From a virus, in IMG/VR virus record IMGVR_UViG_3300021961_000053, positions 19,216 to 83,215 of that record: DNA of 64,000 nt; one strand, written 5' to 3'. The position numbers and the translations under genes are program-made. The stretch's first letter is position 1; each line of letters opens with the position of its first letter. Below the pieces are notes generated by a model. That model worked only from the letters and a program-made list of their open reading frames with translations. It searched no databases and was not told where the DNA came from. This document shows, one piece after another, positions 37,888-48,148 of the stretch.

Positions 37888-39699
37888 ATGGCTGCTATTA
37901 TCTCTGATAAGTTTAGAATTTTTAATGCGAAACAATTTCTTGAATCGCTAACTGAGGGTGCTACGGATACTAGCGCCGAGCGTTCCAGAATGTATTTCTT
38001 TGTGGGTCGCCCACAACCCTGGAAAGCGTACTTAGAAGTTTATTCTAAGTCGGCAACCAACTTTACTGTTGGCAACGAAGTTTATGTCGGAACATATGGA
38101 TCAACAGCGTTCCGTGCCACAGTTTCTGCCGTTTATGATAGTGCCCTCCTCCTAACCGACATTTTTGGCAGCAACGGTGTTAATTCTGCTCCTTCTTTAG
38201 GCAGCACTCTAAAAGAGACAGCAGACGGTGGTGTTAGTGATACTGCAGCCACAGCAACCACTGGTGTCTATCGCTACGCTACTGAAGATGTGCCACCACT
38301 TCCTCTTGATAACCAAAGAGAGAAGATCGCTCTTTACGACGAAATTATTGCTGCTAAGCGCGTTACTGATGCATATGCAAGAACAGTTGTTCGTCGTTAT
38401 AATTGGGATCTAGTTGCAAATCCTAAGTTTGACATGTGGAAACCTGATTACTCTGCTACTCCTGGTGGTGGCGGTCAAATCGGTAAGCAAACCGCGACTG
38501 GTGCAGACAACATTTCAGATGCTAAGTTCTATGTAATGAACTCTTCATATGAAGTATTCAAGTGCCTCTATAATGGTGAGAATCCTTCAAACACAACTGG
38601 ACAGAATGCAACTGAAGAACCATTAACTACTGGTGCTAACTATGATGCTGGTACTGGTCTCTACACCGAGACAACAGGTGCTGGTTACATCTGGAAGCAC
38701 ATGTACACTATCCCAACTGACGATGTTCTGAAGTTCCTTTCTTCGGATTTCATGCCAATCGTTCTCCCATCACAACCTTCTAGAGTGGCAGTTGCTGGTC
38801 TTGCAGTTCCTGGTGCTGTTGATGTTGTTTTAATTGAAGATGCGGGCAATAATTTACCAGCATCTCAAACTCTTTACACAGGCATCAAGGGAGATGGAAC
38901 TGGTGGTGTAATTGAGTTTGTTACAGATGGTACTGGAAGCATTACTTCCGCATCTGTTGTTGCTCGTGGTTCTGGTTACACTTATGCCAATGTTCTCCTT
39001 GGAAACGGTAATTTATTCTCAAACCAAGCACTGTCATCCGCTGTTGCAACTCCAGGTGGAGCAACTGGAGCTCTAGAAGTTGTAATGCCTCCTCAAGGTG
39101 GTCATGGTTCAGATCACGAGATCGAACTAAATGGTAAGCGTGTTATGACGAATATTCGTCTAACTTATGCGGAAGGTTCTGGAGACTTCCCAGTTGATAA
39201 CGATTTCCGAAGAATCGGTATTATCAAGGATCCATACAACTATGGAACCACAACATATTCAACTTCAGATACTTTATCTGGTCTTCGTGCAATCAAGATT
39301 ACTGGAGCATCTGCAGACTTTATTCCTGATGAAACTATTTCACAAACAGTAAGTGGTGGAACCGCATATGGAACAGTTGTTTCTTGGACCCTAGATTCTG
39401 GTTCAACAACTGCTGGTGTTCTTAAGTATATCCAAACCAATGATGCACACACAGATCAAGGTGTAGTAAGAGCTTTTGCAAGCAACGGTGCTAATGCAAT
39501 CTCTGGCGGACTCTCTGCTGCTTCTGGTAATGTCGATACTGGATATGCAAATACACTTCTAGGAGCAACATTTGCTGCTGGTCTAGCAACTCCAGAAATT
39601 GAAAACAACTCTGGAGATGTAATTTACATTGAAAACCGTCGTCTAATCACCCGTGCTCCTGACCAGATTGAAGATATCAAACTGGTTATTGAGTTCTGA
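37888..39699 (+). CDS. gp8: Baseplate wedge protein gp8, 603 aa
   Basis: gp8 is a dimeric wedge protein at the outer side of the T4 baseplate. Signature segments are RSRMYFFVGRPQPWK near residue 33, KFYVMNSSYEVFKCLYN (about 212-228), and TGAGYIWKHMYTIPTDDVLK with FLSSDFMPI (about 264-292). T4 gp8 has about 334 residues; the extra 270 residues include a GxGY-type segment (SVVARGSGYTYANV near 360) and a beta-rich insertion. Preceded by tandem late boxes and followed by a strong terminator, so it is monocistronic. GC is a little higher than in the flanking giant genes, as expected for a highly expressed gene. Confidence 0.85.
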   Translation: MAAIISDKFRIFNAKQFLESLTEGATDTSAERSRMYFFVGRPQPWKAYLEVYSKSATNFTVGNEVYVGTYGSTAFRATVSAVYDSALLLTDIFGSNGVNSAPSLGSTLKETADGGVSDTAATATTGVYRYATEDVPPLPLDNQREKIALYDEIIAAKRVTDAYARTVVRRYNWDLVANPKFDMWKPDYSATPGGGGQIGKQTATGADNISDAKFYVMNSSYEVFKCLYNGENPSNTTGQNATEEPLTTGANYDAGTGLYTETTGAGYIWKHMYTIPTDDVLKFLSSDFMPIVLPSQPSRVAVAGLAVPGAVDVVLIEDAGNNLPASQTLYTGIKGDGTGGVIEFVTDGTGSITSASVVARGSGYTYANVLLGNGNLFSNQALSSAVATPGGATGALEVVMPPQGGHGSDHEIELNGKRVMTNIRLTYAEGSGDFPVDNDFRRIGIIKDPYNYGTTTYSTSDTLSGLRAIKITGASADFIPDETISQTVSGGTAYGTVVSWTLDSGSTTAGVLKYIQTNDAHTDQGVVRAFASNGANAISGGLSAASGNVDTGYANTLLGATFAAGLATPEIENNSGDVIYIENRRLITRAPDQIEDIKLVIEF

Positions 39700-39720
39700 T
39701 TCAAACAAAAGATTATTAAG

Positions 39721-39748
39721 TCCCCTGAGAAATCAGGGGATTTTTTTT
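39721..39748 (+). terminator. Rho-independent terminator after gp8
   Basis: TCCCCTGA/TCAGGGGA stem, loop GAAA, then eight T residues. A textbook terminator. Confidence 0.9.
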
Positions 39749-39754
39749 ATCTCT

Positions 39755-39762
39755 ACTAAATA
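39755..39762 (+). promoter_or_regulatory. Late promoter box (ACTAAATA)
   Basis: ACTAAATA 7 bases after the terminator T-run and 34 bases before ATG 39797. Confidence 0.55.
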
Positions 39763-39796
39763 CTAAAGACTGGATACTAGTATTTGGCGGAGTACG

Positions 39797-42700
39797 ATGC
39801 CTCAGAAGACTAACCTTAATGTAAATCCTTATTATGAGGACTTTGACGCGAATAAGAATTTTTATAAAATTCTATTCCGTCCAGGATACTCTATTCAAGG
39901 TAGAGAGTTAACACAACTACAATCAATCCTTCAAAATCAAGTAGAAAGTTTTGGAAGATTTGCATTTAAACAAGGTCAATTGGTTATTCCAGGTGAAGTT
40001 TCACTTAACACCAAACTTGACTATGTTAAACTGTCATCTGTAACTGAGGTAGCAGTAAATGATGGAAATGATATTGTTTATAAAAAATATGATATTACCC
40101 AGCTGATTGGGCAAACTCTGAGAGGTATAACCTCTGGGGTTAGAGCAACCGTACTGACAGCAAATTTAGCAACCGCAAATTCTGCTGATACGTTGTACGT
40201 AAACTACTTAAACAGCGGTAATTCAAATACAGAAGAAACTTTTAGACAGGGTGAAACTTTAGAAGTTATTAATGGTGTTAATACTCCTTTGATGGTTGTT
40301 GGAACAGATGGAAGTGTTCTCCCAACAAGTATCAGTGTAAAAGATCCAGAATCTGGATTGATTACATCATTAGAAAGTCCAGCAATGGGTTATGGATCTG
40401 CCGTAAAGGTAGAAGAAGGAATTTATTTTGTGAATGGTTACTTCGTTCGCAATGATGAACAACTTTTGGTAATTGATGAATACTACAACAAACCATCCGC
40501 CAAAGTCGGATTTACTATTGTTGAAGAGATTATAACTCCAGAGGAAGATTCAAGTCTATATGACAACGCTATTGGATCTTCAAATTATACAGCTCCTGGA
40601 GCACACAGATTAAAAATTAGTCTGGCGTTGAAAGAATTTTCATTAGATGCAATAACAGATAAAAATTTCATTCAGTTACTTACTGTATTAAAGGGCACTG
40701 TTCAGAGAAAAATTGCTGCAGCAGATTATACACTTTTAGAGCAAACTCTGGCACGTAGAACTTTTGATGAAAGTGGAGATTATGTAGTAGAAAATTTCTC
40801 TGTTGATATCAGAGAATATGCCCAACAGAACAGCAATATGGGCATATATTCTGTAGATGAATTTGGTTTATACAATGGATTAACTCAAGCAGAAGCATCC
40901 AAAAAAATGGTTGCTAGCATTGGTCCAGGTAAAGCATACATTAAAGGTTACGAAATTGTAAATAAAGAGACTAAGTATCTTGAGATCAATAAGGCAAGAG
41001 AGAGTCTAACAAGCGACAACGTAACAATAAAAACAAAAGGACTTCCAACCTACACTATTTCTAATGTTTATGGTAGTGTTCCACTAAACAAAGAAGGATC
41101 ACAATTAACAGCATATCCAACGGTATACCTATACAATCTTTTTAATGATGGGTATGTCGGTTTAAATGGAACTGAGTCCAATACAAATTATCGTCAAACA
41201 ATTCAAAGAAGAGGTTTATTCTTTGATTCAAATACAGCTATAAAAACAATAACGTTGAATATAGTTGATGTCAATATTCCTATTACATCTATCTCTCCAG
41301 ATGAGCTCGAAACTACGTTTGCAAAATTATGGTATGTAAAAACTAGAGCTGGTACTAATGTTGTTTCTAGTGTAGATGTTCTTTCATATACTAAAGTATT
41401 CAAACCACTAATAAATCCTGGCACCACAGAGGAATCAAAATTCCTTGAGGTAACTGTTGCTGGTTTAAAGTCGGATCTTGAAAATGTATTCAAGGACTAT
41501 GATGAGAGTTCCGATAACAAGAGGAGAAAATTATTCTTGACCCAGAATGATGCTCTTGGTGATGAAAAGGAAGGACTATCTTCAACAATATTTGCATACA
41601 TTGTTGATTATAGCGATAGCATTACTCCTGTAATTGGAACTGCAAAACCAAGTAATTTTTACTTGCAGCGTAGAGGGGATGGATTTAATCCAGATTCAGA
41701 TGTTGTAATTTCCAAAGGAATTCTTCCACAGGGAACAGAGGCATACAATGCTTCCTTCGGATTTTCATATTTTGATCCCCAATTCTTCACAAAATTAAAA
41801 TTAAATTCTACCCCACCACAAGGATCTTATGCTGTTGGTGTCTATGTGTATGGATTAACCAGTGGTGCTTACGGTGTTGTTGAAGGTGCTCCAGGTGGTG
41901 TATATTCAACTGGAAATCTTTTATTCGTCAAAACTCTTTCTGGAAAATTTGTTCCAGGTGAAACAATCAGAGACGAAAAAGGCAATCTAGTAAAAATTGC
42001 CCAGGAAAATACAATTTCGCATTTCATTGTTCAAAATAGAGGTCTAGGATATCCAACTACTACCAAGATCATTATTGATGGTGTAACTTATGATTCTTCT
42101 CAGTTCGAAGTAAATACTATTGCTACTGGCGTCTATAAAATTTCCATCAACGATACTTCTGCGCTTGTTCAATATTCAAAACCTCCAGTTGTTACTTTTG
42201 ATACTGGATCTGCAAATCCAACAGAAAGTGCTTCCGTTTTACCTATTCTCAATAAGAACTCAGTAACAACATATACACCACAAAATGTAAAATCATTTGG
42301 TGCATCATATGGATCTGGGAACGAGAATAAATTTACAGCAGATGTTATTGCTGATAGCAGAACATTTTCAGATATCACCCCCATCACAGATTTTACTTTC
42401 TTTGGTTTAAAAGGAACAAAGTTCTTAGAATCTACTAGTTTTAGTGCTGATGCAAGTCCTGTTGTTCAACAGGGAGATTTGGTTCAATTCTCTGATGCAT
42501 CGAATAATACAATTAGAGCAATTGTTCAATATGCAACCAGTCCTAGCGGATCATCAAAGACAAGAATTTATTTGGATGAAACCCTATATGACGATGTAAC
42601 TGGAACAACCGTCGTTCGTTTGCGTCCAAAAGTAGCAAATTCTAATGCTGGAACACTACTATTTCCAACTGGTAGTAAGCAGGTATCAAAAATTTCTGCT

Positions 42701-45700
42701 GGATCCGAAGATAGCAAGATCAAATATTATTTCCGCAGAGATTTTGTAACTAGTGGTTCAACTGATGGCGGTTTAATCACGTTTGCTGCTCAACTTCCAT
42801 TTGGAACACAAAGATTTGCAGCATTTAATGAAAACAACTATATTATTACTGTGCTTAATAAGAATAGTGCAGACTTGGTAGAAACTGGAGACATTATATA
42901 CATTGATCCAGATTTTGTTACTATTTCTTCATCCACTGATACAGCAAGTGGTCTAACAGCTGGAAGCATTGAATTCGAACTTCCAAAATCATACTTCACA
43001 GCAAATTACGAAGGAGTAGCAAATTATGTTGCTCCAGATCTTAAATTGACAGCAACTCTCGAAGTTACTAATGCAAAACCAAGATTAAAAACCGCAGTTA
43101 GAAATAGAAGAATTGTTGTCAGTTCTGCTGGCGATAGAGTCCTTCCGTTTAGAGGAACAAATTACGATAGTGATAGTGTAGAAATACTATCATACTCAGA
43201 TGCCTTTAAATTGAGATATGTTTATGAAGGCACAAGCACACAACCACCAGAGATCGATAGAGCTGGAAATTTAGTATCGGGAACCGATGTTACAAATAGA
43301 TATACATTTGATGATGGTCAGAGAGATACAATTTATGATGTTTCTAGAATCATAATTAAACCTGGATTTGAACCAGCAGTAGGTCAATTAGTGATTGCAT
43401 TTGATTATTTCGAACAGTCTCAGGGAGACTTCTGTACAATTGATAGCTATCTACACGAGTCTGGCGTAACTGAAGATGAAATTCCATCATTCAATTCTTC
43501 TGTACTAGGAAATGTTGATCTAAAAAATCTTATTGATTTTAGACCAAAAGTTAATAGTCAAACAATTATTGCTGGATTCCAGGATACATCTTCTCTTGAA
43601 GTTACAAGCAGCAATTTCTCTGGAGCTGGAGCGGTTGTTGCAAGTACGCCTGCCCCAGATATAAATCTGGAATATACATTCTCATTCAGTCAAGTTCAAT
43701 ACCTTGATAGAATTGATGGCATTTTCTTGAATAAGAATGGGGAGTTTGTTGTTAAGGAAGGCAATTCTTCTTTGAATCCATCCAAACCAGATCAAATTAA
43801 AGATGCTATTCCTTTGTTCTATGCATATATTCCAGCTTACACTAATACAAGCAGAGATGTAAGAATCACTCCAGTTGAACATAAGCGTTATACAATGCGC
43901 GATATTGGTAAATTGGAGAAGCGCATTGAGCGCCTGGAATATTACACAACTCTTAGCATCCTTGAGCAACAAGCTTTAAACATGCAAGTTAAGGATGATA
44001 TTGGATTGGATAGATTCAAGTGTGGATTCTTTGTAGATAACTTTGAAGCACATAAAGTTGGAAATCTTGTTTCTGCTGATTATAAGTGCTCTATTGATAG
44101 TAAGCAATCTGTTTTACGCCCACAATCAAAAGAAGACTCTTTAAAACTAAAAGAAGTTTATACCAGACAAGATCAGAGATCTGTAGCAGGATATCAAAAA
44201 TCAAAAGATATTGTTACTCTTCCATATTCTCCCGTGAGATTACTTGGAAATGACTTTGCTTCAAAAACAATCAACCCAAATCCATTTGTTGTATTCCAAT
44301 ATGTTGGAGATGGTAAGATTTCTCCAGAGATCGATCAATGGTATGATCAATCTATTGATCCCCTGGTTGTGGATACAAATACAAGCATCTTTAACATTTT
44401 CTTAGCCAAGGATGATTCCAAGGAAAGTTTTGCGAGCCTCCATAATTCATTTATCGTTAATTGGGTTGGAACTTCTCCTTCATTCACTTCTATTAATTCT
44501 CTAGGAGAATCAAATAGTGCAAATGCAAGATCAACGGTGAGTGCTGCTTCAGTTGGAAGTTCTTCTAACATTAGTCCACAAAATAACGAGATTGGTAAGG
44601 GAGTCCAGTCAAAGTCTGTTGGAGAAAATATTGTTTCTACCTCTCTGCAATTCTTTGCTAGAACTCAACCAATCAAATTCGTAATTGGAAGATTAAAACC
44701 AAACACCAAAGTTTCGGTTTTCCTAGAAGGAAGAAATATTAATCGTTGGGTAAATCCAGATCTTAGATTTACTGGAACTGCTGCAAATTCACTATCTGCT
44801 TTTAATGGCGATATTGTAACTGACGAAAGTGGAAATGCTAGTGGTCTAATTCTTTTACCTGCTGGATATCCACCAAAAGAAAATGCCACTTGGACTGGTG
44901 ATATTGGAACTGTAGATTATGACACATCGGCAGAGGAATTGAGATTTACTGTTGGTACTTTGACTTTTAGATTTACTTCAAGTTCCGTAGATGCATCTAA
45001 GGAGACCGTAGATACCTATGCGGAAATTAAATATTATGCTACTGGAATTCTTCCAGAAAATCCAGCAGGTATTGTTTCCACCAAACCTTCATATTTCAAA
45101 TCAAATGAAGGTGTCCAGTTTGTGGATAGCAACACTGATAATCCATTAAGACCAAACCCACTGGCACAAACATTTAGGGTTGAAAATTATGATGGTGGAT
45201 TATTTGTTACTGGAGCTGATCTGTATTTTAAAACTAAGAGTGCTGAAGTTCCTATCAAAGTATATCTGACAAATGTAGATTATGACAAACCTGGAAAAAA
45301 TATTATCCCTGGAACAGAAGCAACTCTTACTCCTTCAACATATCTAAAATGTTATGCAAATGGTAATGCTAATATTACCCTTGGAGAATATGTTATTGGA
45401 ACTAGTTCTGCTGCCTCTGGACCAATCTCTGCCGTTTATGACAAAAACGGTGTTGAATTAACTCCAACCTCCACTGGCATTTATTCTCTAACCAATGAGC
45501 AGGTTTATACTCTTGTTCTAAGTAACCATAATGGCAGATCTTTCTCACAAAATGAAGATTTGGAGATTCCTTCAGTAACACTGGCAAATGCTCTTAGTGG
45601 AACTAATATTAAAATAACAATTGCTAAGGATAGTGGAAAACTTTCTGATATTAGAATTACAAATCCTGGAGCAAATTATGATAGCGCAGTCTTAACAATT

Positions 45701-47932
45701 GAAAGTCCCCAACTTCCTGGTGGTTCTGTTGCTACTGCAAGAATTAATGTTTCTGGTGGCAAGATTTATAATGCCGAGGTTTCTATTCCTGGATATGGAT
45801 ACACCGAAGCACCAGCAGTAGTCATCAAAGGCGTCGGAAATGGCGCTGGAGGATGCACAATTGAAACCTTCATAGAGATTGATACCCCCGCAGTTAGAAT
45901 GGGCGTAGCGACTGATTTCGAGGGTCTCACGCAATCCACAACACCAACTCAATTTAAGTTTGATCACCCAGTATATCTACAAAATGATACAGATTATGCT
46001 CTAGTTGTTGAGACAGACTCGATTGATTATGAAATGTGGGCTTCTAGATTGGGAGAAACAGATCTCTCCACCAGCACTGTTATCACATCACAACCATCTC
46101 TTGGATCTGTTTATAAATCACAGAATACAGAGAATTGGACTGAGGATATTTTTGAAGACATTAAGTTCTCTCTATACAGAGCAGAGTTTAATATTACAAG
46201 ACCAGCAGAATTGCTGCTTAAAAATGAAAATCTTGGATATGAGAAATTAAATCCAAATGCATTTGAAACAAATGCATCCTCTGATTCGATTGCTACATCA
46301 AAATTATTCAAGAATAATAATAGTGTGGTAAAAGTAAGTCACAGAGACAATGGTTTCGAAGATGGTGGTAAATCTTATGTGTTCTTCAGAACAGTTTCTG
46401 ATGTGGGTGGAATTACCTCGGAAGTATTGAACACAAACTTGTTTGAAGTTACAAACAGTGGATTGGATTCTTACAATATTAGAACTATTACAAAAGCTTC
46501 CCAAAGCACATTTGGTGGTGGATCCAATGCCTATGCGACTTATAACAGAAAATTTGAAACTCTGTATCCACAAGTTCATTACTTAACTGTTACTGGAACA
46601 AAATTAGACACTGCAGTAAAGACTACTAATATTATCCCCGTCGATTCCTCTACCCAGAACTACAGTTCTTATTCACAAACTGAATACGAAAAAACATTCT
46701 TGAACGAACCACACTATTTTGACAATCAAAAAGTAATTGCATCTGAGATCAATGAGACACTCAATAATATCAATAGATCACTTACATACAAGATGACACT
46801 ATCATCTACTGTTTCATATTTGTCTCCAGTAGTTGATCTATCCAGTGCTTCCCTCAAGACTGTCACAAACAGAATTGAAAATGGCAACGGACAAGAAAAT
46901 AGATATGGTAGAAGAAATCAGATTCTTGAATTTTATCCAATATACACTTTCTCACTAGCTACATCAACTATTGGTGTAACTTATACAAATCTACAGAGTA
47001 TCAAGGGAAAAACATCACAAGCTACAGGTTCAATTGTTAAGGTGGATGGTAGCAACGTTTGGGTTAAACTTTCAACAAAGCAAGGTTTTGTAAATGGGGA
47101 AGAGGTAGAACTAACTCAGTCTATTGCAAATCCTGTCACAGTTGGTTCTATTCCAACTCCAATTACACCTACTATCAATAGTTCTACACAATCTCCTGCT
47201 GGTGAGTCAATTACTATCGTTGCTCGCAATCCAGTTGAATCCAAGATTCTGGAAACCTATGATAATAGAATCACTGGCAAATCTATCATTTGGAATAAGA
47301 CATCTAGAGAATTAACTCTACGAACAGATATTAATCCAATTAACGATAACTATACTGCCAGAATCATTGATAATAATTTATATGCCAGAGCAAACGAGGT
47401 CACAGATCAAATTGCTGATATTTTCCGTGTAGGTGATATCATTTCATATCCAAATCAACCAAATGACGAAGCATTCTTCATGGAGGTTTCCAAGGTTACA
47501 TATAGTAATGGTGTTGATTTTGTTGCAGAAGACACATCTAAAAATAGTTCTTCTGTTGCAAAATATGTTACCAAAGAGGTATACATTAATAATGCAGCAA
47601 CAGCGATTGATGTTCATCTTCTTGCCAACGTGAAAGACATCTCCAACATCCAAGTTCTCTACAAGTATAAGAGAGCATCAAGTCAGGAGAATTTTGAAGA
47701 TTCGGAATGGTTCTACTTTAATGATAACGGACAACCAGATTCATACGAGATTGCTACTGCTGAAAATACTATTTCTAGTATTGTTGAGAAGCAGTCTGCG
47801 TATCAGGATCTTAAGTACAGTGTTGCTGACCTTCCAGAATTCTCATCTTTTGCGATCAAGATTGTTATGAAGGGTGTTGATCCAGCATATGTTCCTAAGA
47901 TCCAAGATATCCGAGCTGTTGCAGCTTTCTAA
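39797..47932 (+). CDS. DUF4815-type virion structural protein, 2711 aa
   Basis: A GGCGGAG ribosome site precedes the ATG. Residues 8-64 (NVNPYYEDFDANKNFYKILF, YSIQGRELTQLQSIL, RFAFKQGQLVIPG) are the start of the DUF4815 family found in cyanophage tail proteins. A helical stretch near 1357-1400 (LEKRIERLEYYTTLSILEQ) is a probable coiled coil, and GxGY-type segments occur near 1960-2010. The rest is mostly beta-rich. It lies where T4 has gp9-gp12, so it is probably a baseplate or fibre-connection protein. The gene is read from its own late box. Confidence 0.75.
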   Translation: MPQKTNLNVNPYYEDFDANKNFYKILFRPGYSIQGRELTQLQSILQNQVESFGRFAFKQGQLVIPGEVSLNTKLDYVKLSSVTEVAVNDGNDIVYKKYDITQLIGQTLRGITSGVRATVLTANLATANSADTLYVNYLNSGNSNTEETFRQGETLEVINGVNTPLMVVGTDGSVLPTSISVKDPESGLITSLESPAMGYGSAVKVEEGIYFVNGYFVRNDEQLLVIDEYYNKPSAKVGFTIVEEIITPEEDSSLYDNAIGSSNYTAPGAHRLKISLALKEFSLDAITDKNFIQLLTVLKGTVQRKIAAADYTLLEQTLARRTFDESGDYVVENFSVDIREYAQQNSNMGIYSVDEFGLYNGLTQAEASKKMVASIGPGKAYIKGYEIVNKETKYLEINKARESLTSDNVTIKTKGLPTYTISNVYGSVPLNKEGSQLTAYPTVYLYNLFNDGYVGLNGTESNTNYRQTIQRRGLFFDSNTAIKTITLNIVDVNIPITSISPDELETTFAKLWYVKTRAGTNVVSSVDVLSYTKVFKPLINPGTTEESKFLEVTVAGLKSDLENVFKDYDESSDNKRRKLFLTQNDALGDEKEGLSSTIFAYIVDYSDSITPVIGTAKPSNFYLQRRGDGFNPDSDVVISKGILPQGTEAYNASFGFSYFDPQFFTKLKLNSTPPQGSYAVGVYVYGLTSGAYGVVEGAPGGVYSTGNLLFVKTLSGKFVPGETIRDEKGNLVKIAQENTISHFIVQNRGLGYPTTTKIIIDGVTYDSSQFEVNTIATGVYKISINDTSALVQYSKPPVVTFDTGSANPTESASVLPILNKNSVTTYTPQNVKSFGASYGSGNENKFTADVIADSRTFSDITPITDFTFFGLKGTKFLESTSFSADASPVVQQGDLVQFSDASNNTIRAIVQYATSPSGSSKTRIYLDETLYDDVTGTTVVRLRPKVANSNAGTLLFPTGSKQVSKISAGSEDSKIKYYFRRDFVTSGSTDGGLITFAAQLPFGTQRFAAFNENNYIITVLNKNSADLVETGDIIYIDPDFVTISSSTDTASGLTAGSIEFELPKSYFTANYEGVANYVAPDLKLTATLEVTNAKPRLKTAVRNRRIVVSSAGDRVLPFRGTNYDSDSVEILSYSDAFKLRYVYEGTSTQPPEIDRAGNLVSGTDVTNRYTFDDGQRDTIYDVSRIIIKPGFEPAVGQLVIAFDYFEQSQGDFCTIDSYLHESGVTEDEIPSFNSSVLGNVDLKNLIDFRPKVNSQTIIAGFQDTSSLEVTSSNFSGAGAVVASTPAPDINLEYTFSFSQVQYLDRIDGIFLNKNGEFVVKEGNSSLNPSKPDQIKDAIPLFYAYIPAYTNTSRDVRITPVEHKRYTMRDIGKLEKRIERLEYYTTLSILEQQALNMQVKDDIGLDRFKCGFFVDNFEAHKVGNLVSADYKCSIDSKQSVLRPQSKEDSLKLKEVYTRQDQRSVAGYQKSKDIVTLPYSPVRLLGNDFASKTINPNPFVVFQYVGDGKISPEIDQWYDQSIDPLVVDTNTSIFNIFLAKDDSKESFASLHNSFIVNWVGTSPSFTSINSLGESNSANARSTVSAASVGSSSNISPQNNEIGKGVQSKSVGENIVSTSLQFFARTQPIKFVIGRLKPNTKVSVFLEGRNINRWVNPDLRFTGTAANSLSAFNGDIVTDESGNASGLILLPAGYPPKENATWTGDIGTVDYDTSAEELRFTVGTLTFRFTSSSVDASKETVDTYAEIKYYATGILPENPAGIVSTKPSYFKSNEGVQFVDSNTDNPLRPNPLAQTFRVENYDGGLFVTGADLYFKTKSAEVPIKVYLTNVDYDKPGKNIIPGTEATLTPSTYLKCYANGNANITLGEYVIGTSSAASGPISAVYDKNGVELTPTSTGIYSLTNEQVYTLVLSNHNGRSFSQNEDLEIPSVTLANALSGTNIKITIAKDSGKLSDIRITNPGANYDSAVLTIESPQLPGGSVATARINVSGGKIYNAEVSIPGYGYTEAPAVVIKGVGNGAGGCTIETFIEIDTPAVRMGVATDFEGLTQSTTPTQFKFDHPVYLQNDTDYALVVETDSIDYEMWASRLGETDLSTSTVITSQPSLGSVYKSQNTENWTEDIFEDIKFSLYRAEFNITRPAELLLKNENLGYEKLNPNAFETNASSDSIATSKLFKNNNSVVKVSHRDNGFEDGGKSYVFFRTVSDVGGITSEVLNTNLFEVTNSGLDSYNIRTITKASQSTFGGGSNAYATYNRKFETLYPQVHYLTVTGTKLDTAVKTTNIIPVDSSTQNYSSYSQTEYEKTFLNEPHYFDNQKVIASEINETLNNINRSLTYKMTLSSTVSYLSPVVDLSSASLKTVTNRIENGNGQENRYGRRNQILEFYPIYTFSLATSTIGVTYTNLQSIKGKTSQATGSIVKVDGSNVWVKLSTKQGFVNGEEVELTQSIANPVTVGSIPTPITPTINSSTQSPAGESITIVARNPVESKILETYDNRITGKSIIWNKTSRELTLRTDINPINDNYTARIIDNNLYARANEVTDQIADIFRVGDIISYPNQPNDEAFFMEVSKVTYSNGVDFVAEDTSKNSSSVAKYVTKEVYINNAATAIDVHLLANVKDISNIQVLYKYKRASSQENFEDSEWFYFNDNGQPDSYEIATAENTISSIVEKQSAYQDLKYSVADLPEFSSFAIKIVMKGVDPAYVPKIQDIRAVAAF

Positions 47933-47941
47933 GTTCCGCGT

Positions 47942-48148
47942 ATGTCATACATCAAAGTTGAAGGGCATGATGGTCTCGTCAGAGATGAGACCACAGGTGC
48001 TATCTTGAATTACGACAGTTCTGCTATAGAAGCCAGGCGTAAATTGAAACACCTCAATTCCGCGCTTGAAGACATAAATATGTTGAAGAATGAAATCTCT
48101 GAAATCAAATCACTACTTAGAGAGCTAATCAAAAATGCCAGCAATTAA
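47942..48148 (+). CDS. Small coiled-coil structural protein, 68 aa
   Basis: MSYIKVEGHDGLVRDETTGA at the start and a long helix with leucine heptads at the end (SALEDINMLKNEISEIKSLL). Similar small proteins are usual between large tail genes in T4-like cyanophages. It overlaps the next gene by 14 bases. It could trimerise fibres. Confidence 0.75.
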   Translation: MSYIKVEGHDGLVRDETTGAILNYDSSAIEARRKLKHLNSALEDINMLKNEISEIKSLLRELIKNASN